Of a stretch of DNA of 64,000 bases, positions 22,259-32,332 are shown in pieces. Within the stretch, counting starts at the first letter, position 1, and each line of letters starts with the position of its first letter. A program made the position numbers and the translations under genes. The notes under the pieces were generated by a model. It had not been told where the DNA came from, did no database searches, and saw only the letters and a program-made list of their open reading frames with translations. The stretch spans positions 142,039-206,038 of the forward strand of contig NC_030996.1 in the NCBI RefSeq assembly GCF_000149955.1, read 5' to 3'. This DNA comes from Fusarium oxysporum f. sp. lycopersici 4287. Its lineage: Eukaryota; Ascomycota; Sordariomycetes; Hypocreales; Nectriaceae.

Positions 22259-22522
22259 TCAATTTATTATCACTTAGCATATGCTTAGTAAACATTAGAT
22301 TAAGTCTTCTTAGCACCCCTAGCTTAGTCTCAGAGGTTTTGTTGCTCTGGTACTGTTGCTGCTCAGAAATGGAGGTGCAGCGCTCTATCGCGTCTTGCCA
22401 GATCAGGCCTAGCGTTCCTCGTCTAACCCGTTGCCCGTTACCTGATTCGGCTTAGCGCCGTACTACAAGGAGCAGAGACTTTTTGCCCGTTATCAAATTC
22501 TCTGGAAGGTCAATAAAGAAAA

Positions 22523-24361
22523 ATGCAGCGCCTTCGCCTTCGCCTTCCCATCAACACCATCCTTCAGCACCCACGCCAACTTCTCCCCCTAACATCACTC
22601 ATCACACAACAGCCCACTTTCTCTCCCTTCCTGATGGACGGTGGTTCAAGACGTCGCGGCGGTCGCGGCGGCAATCGTCGAGGCTTCAGCTCCCGTGGCG
22701 GCGGCGGCGGCGGCGGTCGCTCAAACCAGCCTCGCAACCAGCCTCGTAACCCAAAGCCCCAGAATGAGAATGATTCGCCTGATGTTGAAATGGCTTCACC
22801 TTCACCTTCGCCTGCGCCCGCGCCCGCGCCGCTCACTGAAGCTCCCACCTCGCGTCGCTTCGACAGCTTGTTGGAGAACAACAAGGTCAACCCTCTCATC
22901 GTGCGCACTATCACAAACGATATGAAGTTTGAGTTCATGACGCCCGTCCAAGCTGCGACCATGGATGAGCTTCTCCCCCCGAACCGCAGCGACTGTCTCG
23001 TGCAAGCGCGCACCGGTACCGGAAAGACCATGGCGTTTTTGATTCCTGCGCTGCAGACTATGATTAACCAGAACAGAGCTGCTGGCGATGGCATTTCACT
23101 GCTGGTAATCTCGCCGACTCGTGAGCTCGCGCTTCAGATCTCTGCTGAGGCGAAGAAGGTTCTGCAGGGCCTGCCCAAGTATCGCGTTCAGGTTGCTATT
23201 GGAGGAACGAACAAGGATCGTGAGGAGAGGGCCATTCTTGCTGGTTGTGAGATTCTCATCGCTACGCCTGGTCGTCTTCTGGATCATATGTCGAATGAGG
23301 ATATCGTGTACAGCATGCGTAAACTCAACACTCTTGTTCTCGACGAGGCCGACCGTCTTCTCGACATGGGTTTCATGAAAGATCTCCGCGACATTGTCAG
23401 CCGTCTTCCCGACAAGACCAAGTCCGACCGACAAGGCATGCTCTTCTCCGCCACCATCGCCCCCCACGTTGAACAAGTCGCTGGTCTCGTCCTCTCGCCG
23501 GGCTACAAGTTCATCTCGACCATCCCCGCCGGTGAAGCCAACACCCACGAGCGCGTTCCCCAGTTCCTCGTCCAGGTTCCTACCTTTGCCGACGTTGCGC
23601 CCGCCATGGTTGGCTGTATTCGTGAGGAAGCTACACGCGGCCAGGCCTTCAAGGCGATTCTTTTCGCGCCTACCGCTGCCATCGCTGATTTCTACGGACG
23701 CCTTTTGGAGGATCTTCCCGGCCTTCCCCCGGTTTCGATCCTGCACAGTCGCATGAGTCAGAACAAGCGTACAAAAATCACCAACGACTACCGAACTGCT
23801 CGAAGCGCTATTCTCGTTGCTACCGATGTCGTCGCTCGTGGAATGGACTTCCCTGGTGTCACCACCGTCATTCAAGTCGGTATGCCCGCCGACAAGCAGA
23901 GCTACATCCACCGTCTTGGCCGAACAGCACGAGCCGACGCTGAAGGTCGCGGAATCCTCATCGTTTGCGACGCAGAGGGTTTCTTTCCCAAGTATTCCCT
24001 CAAAGAAATCAACCTTATCGCCCGCGAAGCCGATCTCTCACCCAGCCGAGACGTCATCGAAGTTGCCGAAAGGATGGAGGACGACGAAAAGTCCCGTGTT
24101 TATCAAGCTTGGCTTGGATACTACAACAGTCACATGAAGTCTCTCCGCTGGGACAAGGAGGAACTCGTCCGACAAGCCAACGTTTATGCACGTGAGGGTC
24201 TTGGATCGCCTGATGTCCCGACTATTCAGAAGAGCACGGCTAGCAAGATGGGTCTGAGAGGTGTGCGGGGGTTGAACACGGTTGCTGATCGACCTCGTCA
24301 GAAACATGGTGCTCCTGGCGGACATGGGGATAATGGACGCGGAAAGCGAGGACGCAACTGA
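22523..24361 (+). CDS. MSS116: Mss116-type mitochondrial DEAD-box RNA helicase
   Basis: Single-exon protein of 612 residues. The first 35 residues are rich in R, L and Q without acidic residues, as in a mitochondrial presequence. A Gly/Arg-rich RGG segment with a GGC-repeat poly-Gly tract and a Pro/Ala linker come next. The helicase core has ARTGTGKT (motif I, about residue 162), PTRELALQ (Ia), DEAD (II, about 273), SAT (III, about 310), VATDVVARGMD (V) and HRLGRTAR (VI, about 468). The C-terminal extension ends in a basic RG-rich tail. Mss116-type proteins are RNA chaperones for mitochondrial group I/II intron splicing and translation. The gene is a housekeeping island among accessory genes. 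Large antisense frames over it are composition shadows. Confidence 0.9.
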   Translation: MQRLRLRLPINTILQHPRQLLPLTSLITQQPTFSPFLMDGGSRRRGGRGGNRRGFSSRGGGGGGGRSNQPRNQPRNPKPQNENDSPDVEMASPSPSPAPAPAPLTEAPTSRRFDSLLENNKVNPLIVRTITNDMKFEFMTPVQAATMDELLPPNRSDCLVQARTGTGKTMAFLIPALQTMINQNRAAGDGISLLVISPTRELALQISAEAKKVLQGLPKYRVQVAIGGTNKDREERAILAGCEILIATPGRLLDHMSNEDIVYSMRKLNTLVLDEADRLLDMGFMKDLRDIVSRLPDKTKSDRQGMLFSATIAPHVEQVAGLVLSPGYKFISTIPAGEANTHERVPQFLVQVPTFADVAPAMVGCIREEATRGQAFKAILFAPTAAIADFYGRLLEDLPGLPPVSILHSRMSQNKRTKITNDYRTARSAILVATDVVARGMDFPGVTTVIQVGMPADKQSYIHRLGRTARADAEGRGILIVCDAEGFFPKYSLKEINLIAREADLSPSRDVIEVAERMEDDEKSRVYQAWLGYYNSHMKSLRWDKEELVRQANVYAREGLGSPDVPTIQKSTASKMGLRGVRGLNTVADRPRQKHGAPGGHGDNGRGKRGRN

Positions 24362-24482
24362 GGTTATGACAAAATGGCTGGCCAGGTTGGAGTTGGGGAT
24401 ATTACGACATTACAGACACAAGTGTATTTGCTTAGATATGAGTGCGGCATAGACTTTTTAGACTGGACATCTGGGATGTCGT

Positions 24483-24632
24483 GATGATCAAGACTCTGTT
24501 CATGATACTGTGCTTTGCTAGGATGCGCTGTCAACTCACGAGGCATACAACCTCTCTCTTTCTGATCAGGTTCGTGAATTCGTATGTCATGATGAAAAGA
24601 AATCTTTCTGTTAGCGCGGGTTAATGCTATCC
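24483..24632 (+). repeat. Dispersed repeat, copy 1
   Basis: About 150 bp that recurs in opposite orientation at 31386-31563. Shared blocks include GTGCTTTGCTA, TGTCAACTCA, CATACAA, TCTCTCTTTCTGATCAG, and the trailing GGGTTAATGCTAT. It lies in the 3' flank of the helicase gene. No coding capacity is convincing; the fragmentary peptide similarity between the two copies simply follows the shared DNA. Confidence 0.6.
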
Positions 24633-24893
24633 CTAAGCAAAGGTAGACTCATGAATTACATGGTTACGTCATCCTCGGGGTCTTAGGGCTAGGTTTCCCA
24701 ATCCTTTGAGAAAGTTGCCGAAGATATTTAAAGTTAAGATGAGAATGGAGGGTAAACGTAGATAAGGTCTAGTTTTCGCGCCTGAGCCCATTGATGCTGG
24801 AAAGTTTCGAATATTTTACGGCTCCTTGTAACACTACATATTTACACCTCGCCAATCCCATGTAAAACCGAAAACACACGTCTTGGAGAGGCA

Positions 24894-24955
24894 TGATGTC
24901 TAAGGTAAATTGAGAGCCAGATGTGTGAGTTGCAGTTGAGGCTTGTGGCTGAGAG
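24894..24955 (+). repeat. Flanking inverted-repeat copy, left of F-box gene B
   Basis: About 60 bp (ATGTCTAAG...GAGCCAGATGTGT...TTGCAGTTGAG...CTTGTGGCTGAGAGC). It recurs inverted at 26878-26936 and, in the same orientation but more diverged, at 26708-26757. Together they bracket the F-box gene at 25135-26628. Confidence 0.6.
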
Positions 24956-25134
24956 CTTGCATCAGCACATAAAACTTAGGTAGTAAAGCCATGCATCTAC
25001 GCTTTAGACTTTCTCTTTCACATCAGGCTACAAGGCACAGATTGTGGAACTATAAATCGTTCTCCCTGCGTTGCTCCCCCTTCTTCCAACTCTTGCCTTT
25101 TCCCCACCACCTCACAAACAAAGATACCGCTGTC

Positions 25135-26628
25135 ATGCCTCACTTCAAATTAGAATCATATTATTCATCATCCTGGGTTCCACGCACGATCGACCGGATT
25201 CGATTCAGATGCAGCACATATCGGATCCCTCTTCTGGACACTAATAATGTAGAAACTGTCCAATTGGATTCATCCGTGCCAGAGGATGCAGACCTCCCAC
25301 CGCCTCTCAACCTTGAACTTCAACAGAACTTAGGGTCTAGACTATTACAACTCCCGCCAGAGCTATTGATCCATATCATGATCTTTCTGTCACATAGTTC
25401 TCTCTACATGGTTCGCCAAACCTGCCAGACCTTTCATGAATTGACGAACGATATTGAGTTTGAGGATTTTCAGCAGGACATTCTGCACTTCAAAAAGGAG
25501 ACTTGGCGCATTACTCCATATTTATGCGACCAGCTTCGGCTTATCAAGCGGATCTTCCTGCAGAGGTCACTATGTGAACCTTGCGGCAAGCTCTTTAACT
25601 CAGGTGAGCTGGAAAACAGACTACGGAGACTCTGGCAACCTATCCGTTGCGCTGGATGCAATAAAAATCACCCAGAACTTCTTTTCCCCCAAGGCAAGGA
25701 AAAATGCAATACTTGTGTGGGGTTGCTGGGCCACTTTGCCCTTTGCAAGCATATCAATGTCTCAGCTAAGCTGCAACCAAACAGCAAGCACGAAATCGGT
25801 ATCGTGTGTACACATTCCGAGCACTACGCCGCGAGTAGCAAAGATACTGAGGAATCGTCAGCCGTCACGGGGTGTCACCCGGTCATTCGGACTTCACGCC
25901 TAGAAGGCATATACGCGATCGACTACTATAGATCTTTCCCAATGGTCAAGATCAATCAACGACAATTCCCGGGAATGCCAGCACTGCAGGCGTATCTGTT
26001 GAAGCGACTGAAGGGAAAGGGCATTGAAGGACTCTGCCAACATGCTTCCACACAAATCGATGCCATCGTCTCGTGTATGATATCAGATGAGTGCAATTGC
26101 TTTCCCGCCTCTGGGACACCCGTTCACAAACTCGAGGCTCCATATGGTCCAAAGGCACGGTGTCCAAACCACGGTTACAATTGCCGCCATTGCGGAGCAC
26201 GTTACTTTTGGTTCTACGAAGGTGATTGCATTGCTCTTAGGCTTGTGATGCTCTCAAGGAACACCGGTCCAGATAGCTTTGGGTGGCTTTCCAATCTCAC
26301 GTTTGATACAGTCGAGCACCCAATCTTCAACGACAACACCAAAAGTGTGCTCTGGTGCGATGATCCGTCATGCGGCACGGGCAGCGGAAATCGCTGGCTT
26401 TTGATGGTGGAAATACTAAAAAGGACTTCACTTCGACGTTACGGAGGGTATCACCAAGTTCCTCCGCGGGACAGATACTCTGCGCTGAGCTTGCCATTCA
26501 CACTGGAATATCAAGTGTTCCAAGATGCTGCGGAGTGGCCGACTGAACCAAACATGCTATCCCTAGACCTTCTTTTTCCAATAGCCACTGCACTTGGTGT
26601 GCCCTCTGGTGTGAATAGAGGCGCATAG
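25135..26628 (+). CDS. Cys-rich F-box protein, copy B
   Basis: Single-exon protein of 497 residues from the ATG at 25135, chosen because MPHFKLESYYSSS matches the start of copy A; the frame is open 48 codons further upstream. The F-box (LLQLPPELLIHIMIFLSHSS, then VRQTCQTFHEL) is followed by the same Cys-rich blocks as copy A: CEPCGKLFNSGELENRL, CAGCNKNHPELLFPQGK, CNTCVGLLG, CRHCGARYFW, and CDDPSCGTGSGNRW. Conservation of the Cys/His spacing in both copies supports zinc binding and function. A role as SCF substrate adaptor is inferred. The gene is flanked by inverted copies of a 60-bp repeat, so it may have been mobilised or duplicated as a unit. It follows the Mss116-type gene in the same direction. 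Confidence 0.75.
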   Translation: MPHFKLESYYSSSWVPRTIDRIRFRCSTYRIPLLDTNNVETVQLDSSVPEDADLPPPLNLELQQNLGSRLLQLPPELLIHIMIFLSHSSLYMVRQTCQTFHELTNDIEFEDFQQDILHFKKETWRITPYLCDQLRLIKRIFLQRSLCEPCGKLFNSGELENRLRRLWQPIRCAGCNKNHPELLFPQGKEKCNTCVGLLGHFALCKHINVSAKLQPNSKHEIGIVCTHSEHYAASSKDTEESSAVTGCHPVIRTSRLEGIYAIDYYRSFPMVKINQRQFPGMPALQAYLLKRLKGKGIEGLCQHASTQIDAIVSCMISDECNCFPASGTPVHKLEAPYGPKARCPNHGYNCRHCGARYFWFYEGDCIALRLVMLSRNTGPDSFGWLSNLTFDTVEHPIFNDNTKSVLWCDDPSCGTGSGNRWLLMVEILKRTSLRRYGGYHQVPPRDRYSALSLPFTLEYQVFQDAAEWPTEPNMLSLDLLFPIATALGVPSGVNRGA

Positions 26629-26707
26629 GAATTAGACCTAATGCCTTTCAGTGCTAATCAGATTCCCATCACACGAAATATCGTACAGTTGCGTGTTCCC
26701 ATGTCAA

Positions 26708-26757
26708 AGTTGTTAACTAAATGTGATATTTGCAGTTGAAACCTTTGGCTGAGAGCT
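26708..26757 (+). repeat. Flanking repeat copy, direct orientation
   Basis: Diverged copy of the 24894-24955 repeat in the same orientation (TTTGCAGTTGAAACC, TTTGGCTGAGAGCTT), 80 bp downstream of F-box gene B. With the inverted copy at 26878-26936 it can form an imperfect hairpin with a loop of about 120 nt. Confidence 0.5.
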
Positions 26758-26877
26758 TATAATTTCCACACAGAACCCAATGTTTCTAGTGTTTTCTATG
26801 GCCTTCATTCAACTATCAGGTTACATCCTGCATTCGAGGTAAGATTCAGCCCTAAGCATGCGCTAAGTTCGACTTAG

Positions 26878-26936
26878 GCTTTCAGCCACAAGTCTCAACT
26901 GCAAATAACACATCTGGCTCACAACTTAGACATTAT
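26878..26936 (-). repeat. Flanking inverted-repeat copy, right of F-box gene B
   Basis: Reverse-complement copy of the left repeat (GAGCCAGATGTGTTATTTG, CAGTTGAGACTTGTGGCTG), with only a few mismatches and one small gap. It marks the right limit of a possible unit of about 2.0 kb (24894-26936) containing F-box gene B. Confidence 0.6.
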
Positions 26937-27398
26937 ACCAAAATGCCTGACCAATTGCTACAGCGTAAAGCTGATATGAGGAAAACCTAAAGATGACTCT
27001 TTGGCCGGCCTTGAAGGCATATAAGATGCTCCAATCCCTCGGCCAAGATAGGTTAGCTCAACACCACAAAAATCCCAGATCTTTAAGATGGCTGCTCCCG
27101 CACCAAGAAGGTTTGGAGCAACCAGAAGGTCGTGGCGGTATTGAGTTTATGAGTCAATCCTAAGGCTAGAAAATACACTTCTGATTTAACACAATGGCCT
27201 AAACATGCGCAAATAAACCATACAAGCCTCAACGCCAATAGTCCTCCAAACTGTACATCTAAATTGAACTGCACAAAGTTAACTGAAACCCTATGAATTT
27301 CAGTAATACATATATCAAGGCATCTGCATACCTCGGAACAGCTTGTATCTCTCCCATCCAAGCCCTCTCCATTATACGCAACGGAATTTATATTCAAC

Positions 27399-27599
27399 AT
27401 GTCTGGGCCAGATGCTATAGATGGCATCTTCCTAATTCTGGAGTGTCTTGTACTCTTTATAAACTTGTGTGAGCGAGGGTATGAGGCCTACAAGGCCTAC
27501 AAAGCCAGGAAGGAAGAGAAGAAAAGGATGAAGGTATGTCTAAATCAGATAGCGACCCGCACAAGTATTAATACTCCCTAACAGGCTCGGATGGCGTGA
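27399..27599 (+). CDS. Possible microprotein with one hydrophobic segment
   Basis: If a 51-nt intron (27534-27584; donor GTATGTC, acceptor CCTAACAG) is removed, a 49-residue product results. It would have a hydrophobic segment (GIFLILECLVLFINLC) and a charged C-terminal helix (KAYKARKEEKKRMK). Unspliced, the frame gives 60 residues. The layout resembles a small tail-charged membrane peptide. No family is recognised and there is no independent support beyond the splice signals, so this is a weak call. Confidence 0.3.
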
Positions 27600-27611
27600 A
27601 ATGGGGACAGC

Positions 27612-27848
27612 TTGGATAACAGTAATCCGCAGATGGGTTGGGAAGCAAACTCTTGCAGGATATCATATTTCTACCATCAAAATAGGCAAGGAGATTATAT
27701 GAGAGAAATAAGTCTTTCGAAGGAAGCTGAAGAGACCCTTCTATATAAAGAATTAGAGCGATTCTCTGATAAGCAGCTAGCTGCGCTTGATGATAAGCAA
27801 CTAGATGCGATTGAGGATGAACTTTTCAGAGACTTTAAATTTGGCTAA
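27612..27848 (+). CDS. Possible small acidic protein
   Basis: Open frame of 78 codons. The C-terminal half is an acidic amphipathic helix with an internal near-repeat (FSDKQLAALDDKQLDAIEDELF) suggesting a short coiled coil. It lies 13 bp after the preceding microprotein frame and could be a further exon of it or a relic. Coding status is uncertain. Confidence 0.2.
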   Translation: MDNSNPQMGWEANSCRISYFYHQNRQGDYMREISLSKEAEETLLYKELERFSDKQLAALDDKQLDAIEDELFRDFKFG

Positions 27849-28094
27849 GATGAAACGGCTGAGGCGAGACTAATATATCCTGGTGGCTTGCTTTAAGGGA
27901 AATTAAGCCAAGATAAGCATGGTTAGGTTGATCTTGGCTGTAGATTTCTTGATATTCTTACTGCCTACTCCTGAGAATTAAACTATAAACTGGCACTATT
28001 AAGAAATTTATAGATTTGCACTAAGCTCTGAAGCAGTTTGCGGCTCGGATAAGTATAGAAGAAATATCTGAAGGCCACTTATCCGCCGACAGCC

Positions 28095-29711
28095 TCATCG
28101 ATCTGTCTTATTAATAATCTCCATCTCGTGCTCCGTCCCCGACACTGCCGTCCGTCCACTACTACTCACTGTAACAGTCGTCAATCCCCCAACGTCACTC
28201 AACGTCGGCATATCTTCTTCATCCGGTATCGGCGCCAACGACCTGTTTATGAAAATAGGTTTATTTGTTGACTGTCCTTCTTTCTGCTTCCGCATCTTGT
28301 AAATCGCCTTCCGAACAAGCTGCCGTGTTGAAGGCACGCAGGCCACTATGGCGCCCATGTATGTCTCGATACACGCCCAAAGAACCACTTGCTGTTGGCC
28401 CGTTTCTGTAAATGTTGGTCAATGGATGATAGGTCCCTTGCCAAAATGGACTTACGCGCTTCTTCAGGATCAGAGAGGAGCTGTGACTGAAGTATCGTAC
28501 GGACCAGACTGACTACTGTAAGGCTGTGATTTGTCAGACATGACTGGAACCGAATGGCCAGAACACCGTAATAGACTTACAACAAACCCAGACCAAACAT
28601 GGCCATCACGTTGATCTTCTTGTTGAGCTTCAGTCCTATGTTGTAAAGCTGAGTCATTGGCAGAATAAGCATCCAGAAGTCAAGCGCCAGGTTGACCACG
28701 CAGTGCGCCAGGACAATCTTGAGAGTATTCGAGTATTTGTTCATATTGGATACGGAATCTGCAGTACTGCCAAGAAGATAAGTCACGGACCGCCCGAGTG
28801 TCAGGCCAAGAGTGACCAAGGTGACAGTAGACAAGGCGTTGAAGGCGTGTGTTATCCAAACGAGGGTTCTGAATATAGTGTCTTGGAATACTCGCAGATA
28901 AAAGAAAAGAATTGACGTCTTGGCTGCTGCGAGACCACAGACGTAGAGAAGGTGAAGGGTAAAGACCTCCTATAGTGGCATTGTCAGCAAGTATCTGAAT
29001 GTGAACTTGTTCAAGTACCTTTAGGGCCTGAGACAGGTCATCCTTGGTGAACAATGGCGTAGCGAGTCCAATGCCGTGATGTATTGCTGTAAATCATTAG
29101 CTGGAGGACATACAGCATGAACAGGTCTTACCGAGTAGTGTGAACACCGTAAATGGTATGAGAATGAACTGTCCATCGTCAGTAGGATTATCACCAAACC
29201 GAGAGCCAGCATACAAAAGTGACAACTGCCCAGGTATCATCAGCGCCCCATGTATTCTTAGTGATTATCTTCGACGCTACCCTCAGTACAATAAAAGAAA
29301 ATGACAGCGTGGCGAACACAATTATGGTGGCTCGATACTCTTGTCGATTATCCTGCATCGACATCTGACATAGCTCTTTTCCCATAACTATAAAGCCTAC
29401 ATGATGTTAGCTACCAACATGCAACCATTATCTATTAAATATACCTTGTATCTCTTGCGCAGTGCATACTCCGGTGACACAGTTCAACACATCGGTCTGA
29501 AAAGCCGGGTTATCGCACATCGATCTGATATTCGCTTTCGTTTCGCCCGACGAGTCCATCGTTTCGAAAATACATGGTATCTGCACCCGTCAGTCTCACA
29601 ATGGAGTAAACAAACCTGCATACCTACTGCACACGACGGTACATCCGACAGCGAAAAGGCCGCCGCCAACACTGCCAAACAGAGGAAGATCAAAACCCTC
29701 GAGACAATCAT
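28095..29711 (-). CDS. CFEM-domain PTH11-type integral membrane receptor
   Basis: Eight exons: 29711-29628, 29580-29445, 29396-29215, 29168-29132, 29086-29019, 28969-28581, 28523-28456 and 28405-28095. Introns are 45-57 nt, and the summed length gives 424 residues in frame. A signal peptide (VLIFLCLAVLAAA) leads into a CFEM-like domain with SCAIPC, SMCDNP, NCV and VC, but without the usual middle CxC cysteines. Seven predicted membrane segments follow in the fungal rhodopsin-like/PTH11 pattern, including GADDTWAVV, TLGRSVTYLLGSTAD and DFWMLILPM. The tail is cytosolic, basic and Ser/Thr-rich. PTH11-type proteins are plasma-membrane sensors of surface or host cues acting through G-protein/cAMP signalling (family knowledge). 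The ligand is unknown. An in-frame ATG at 29726 is an alternative start. Confidence 0.85.
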
Positions 29712-30126
29712 TTTGAGGCTCTGCAAGACAAGAAGACGGGAACGAAACGGAATAACCCCCCGGGCCCCAAGGTGTTCTTAACAGAGACCTCGCTAAGATT
29801 AGCCCAACAACGTTCCTGGTCCAGTACCCCCATTCTGGGCCAGATCGATCCCGTCTGACCGGACAGAAAACATGAGACTGGCCTCCACCAGATCTGAGTC
29901 AACGGTTTTATGTCCCCCCCTCTAGCCGAGGAATGATTACAGCGCCCATCATTCCAACGGGAAGTCAAATCACACTGCACCAAACCAAAACAGGCGAGTG
30001 ATCGGACAGGTACCCTGCTTCGCTATGACACCGGGGATGACGGGAGCTGACAGTGGCGTCGATGCTATTTCGAATCTTGGGACGGGTCGACGATGTTTCA
30101 TTAAAAGAATGTCTTTATATCTTTGC

Positions 30127-31137
30127 TTATTCCTTTAAAACCAACGAACTCGCATTCTCCTCGGAGGTCTTTAGCCTCCCAAATTTCCCCTCACTGTCAT
30201 CCCAGACCTGTAAATCGATATACTCATGCTCCTTGCGCTTATCATCAAAAGCAAAACTGACGTAACACGACGGCCCGCACCACTCTGAGCGCTGCGTTTT
30301 GAAACTCCAGAAAAGTGATCTATCAGTAAACAGCCCCTCGTGTTCCAACCATGTCTCCAGCGCGCGTTTCTTGTCTAAGTGAAGACTGAAGTTCTCCGTC
30401 TTGCGGTTGCATTTGGCTAGCCAGTCTGTATGTGCTTTTTCGTGGAAATCGAGACGGATTTCCATTTTGAAGGATCGAAGATTTGAGCGGATTGCTTTCA
30501 GGATTTGGTATGGAAGCTCGCTCATGTTGATCTCATCAGCCCAATCATTCTGATCAATGTGAATATCGAGATCTTTCAGATGCGGAATGTCATTGAAGAT
30601 CTTGAGCTCCCCATCACGGAACCAGTGATCGTAATCTCGAAAGAGGTGTAATCGTGAGATATAGGCGAGATTAACCTTGCTGAGAGGCGACGTATCACAA
30701 ATCGGCCACATCCTGCGTCCTCGGCCAACAACATAGTGGCGCGGCCAATAATAGCCTCTCCGAAAAACGTTTTCCGAGTACAAGATGGGCGTAGCTTCTT
30801 TATTCACCACCCGACAAGTCTGTAGAATCTTGGGGTGAATCTCGAGAGGGCAATCGCATGGTTCTTTGGGGATGAGACGGAACTTTTTAGAGCAGTGGTT
30901 AAGTTCGGCGTAGTTCTTTGAGATGAGAAGATGGCGATAGATGTAGAGACGGATCTCCGGGGGCAGAAGGAAGAAGGGGGAGGCTGAAGCTGCGCCACTT
31001 TCGATATGGTGACGCGATGCGACTTTGCATTTTCGTGGCGGTATGTTTCTCGTTTTGCTTCCGGATTGGGGTGAAGGGTCTTGTTTGGCAGTAGAGCTTG
31101 GGTGAAGGAACTCAGTCATCAGCCGCTGTTGATTCAT
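30127..31137 (-). CDS. 2EXR/F-box-like fungal protein
   Basis: Single-exon protein of 336 residues. After a basic, low-complexity N-terminus of about 50 residues comes FFLLPPEIRLYIYRHLL, then EIHPKILQTCRVVNKEATPILYSEN split by a short variable region. This is the typical signature of the large fungal 2EXR/DUF7730-like family, whose LPPEIR...YRHLL helix resembles an F-box. A role in protein turnover is often assumed for the family but is not established. The rest has alternating hydrophobic and charged residues without repeats. The gene is on the same strand as the receptor and about 400 bp upstream of it. Confidence 0.65.
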   Translation of the reverse strand: MNQQRLMTEFLHPSSTAKQDPSPQSGSKTRNIPPRKCKVASRHHIESGAASASPFFLLPPEIRLYIYRHLLISKNYAELNHCSKKFRLIPKEPCDCPLEIHPKILQTCRVVNKEATPILYSENVFRRGYYWPRHYVVGRGRRMWPICDTSPLSKVNLAYISRLHLFRDYDHWFRDGELKIFNDIPHLKDLDIHIDQNDWADEINMSELPYQILKAIRSNLRSFKMEIRLDFHEKAHTDWLAKCNRKTENFSLHLDKKRALETWLEHEGLFTDRSLFWSFKTQRSEWCGPSCYVSFAFDDKRKEHEYIDLQVWDDSEGKFGRLKTSEENASSLVLKE

Positions 31138-31385
31138 TCTTATCTCACTGCGTCAATAGGATGAGCTACCGATGGATTGAATTATTGGATGAAAAGGCAG
31201 CGTGGAGAACAGGCGAGACCGTGACGGTGAGGAAGTGAGTATCGTCAGCATTTAACAGTTATCCTCATCTTCATCAGGGCGGGTTATTGATCTTCCGGGT
31301 CAGTCAGCTCACTGCAGGGTAGTAGATCAAGCTCTGGCACCGCATCTCTACCCCTGTGGGATAGAAGCATCTTAACTCGTAACTG

Positions 31386-31563
31386 CGTATAGCATTAACC
31401 CGTAGCCAACAGAAAAGTTTGTTTAAACAATATCTTATTATAATCACATATGAATTCATAAAGCTGATCAGAAAGCTGATCAGAAAGAGAGATTTTGTAT
31501 GCTTCTTGAGTTGACACCCCGTCTTAGCAAAGCACGATACCATAAACATCTTCTTGGGCATTA
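31386..31563 (-). repeat. Dispersed repeat, copy 2
   Basis: Inverted relative to the copy at 24483-24632. It carries an internal tandem duplication of about 14 bp around GCTGATCAGAAA that copy 1 lacks. It lies in the otherwise featureless 31138-32332 interval upstream of the zinc-finger-like gene. Confidence 0.6.
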
Positions 31564-32332
31564 TTTTATGATAGCGATTTACTACCATGTACCTTGCACA
31601 GAAAGTCAGCAGACATGATCGTTGGTTTTCCGAAACGCCGAGCCGTGTCCATCGGAGTAACGTCAGTTCCGTGACACCAACTCTCACAGAACAAATGGGC
31701 TCACGCTCACCATTTCCAGATTAATATTAAAGTGATCTTGGCTTTAAACAAAACACTAAAATTAAACTGTCAAAGACAAAACGAGACAAAGCGAGGGTGG
31801 ATAAAGTGCAATAAACTGTCGGAAACAAGCATCGTCATCATTTAGATCCACCAATCAGCGAAGGATTCGGAAAACTTGGCACATCTCGATGCAACTGACG
31901 TCACCGGCTGCGGGAAATATGTATTATGACAGAGAAAACGCGGGATAACGCTGATGACCACGTATTAAGCGGTGTGCAACCCATTGAGACGGAAATGCCA
32001 TCATTGTGCAACCTTGAAGACCCTGGATCGGGGTTGAGACATATATACGCCGATGATCTGCGACTTTTCTTCTTTTGTCTCGGGTCGTTGGGCATCAAAC
32101 TTACGCACTGATCTTATGTACTGGTAGAAAGGATTATCTTCTGAGACAAAGAACTTACGCAAAACAACATCGGCAAGATGAATTACGCCAATATGATTGA
32201 GGAGAAAAACCTCAAGGTAAACTATTCCCCCTTCTTCTTCTGACTTGCAGCTTATTAATGCGTGCCACTATACAGAAAACATTCATCATAGCTACACTAT
32301 GCAGCACCCTCGTCGGAACATTCACATCATCA

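Noticed and set aside
22564..23911. Antisense open frames of 176 and 271 codons over the DEAD-box helicase
   Set aside because: They mirror GC-rich codon usage of the sense gene, show no family motifs, and the sense gene has all helicase motifs.
24991..25134. 48-codon N-terminal extension of F-box gene B
   Set aside because: Paralogue copy A starts at the equivalent of Met49, and the extension looks like translated leader sequence.
31304..31687. 127-codon minus-strand frame
   Set aside because: Its only similarity is to the peptide frame of the repeat at 24483-24632, explained by shared repeat DNA; no protein family features.
32194..32332. A possible short upstream exon (ATG at 32194) for the zinc-finger-like gene
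   Set aside because: The donor after 13 codons needs either a 34-nt intron in the wrong phase or a weak acceptor; the ATG at 32333 gives a simpler start.
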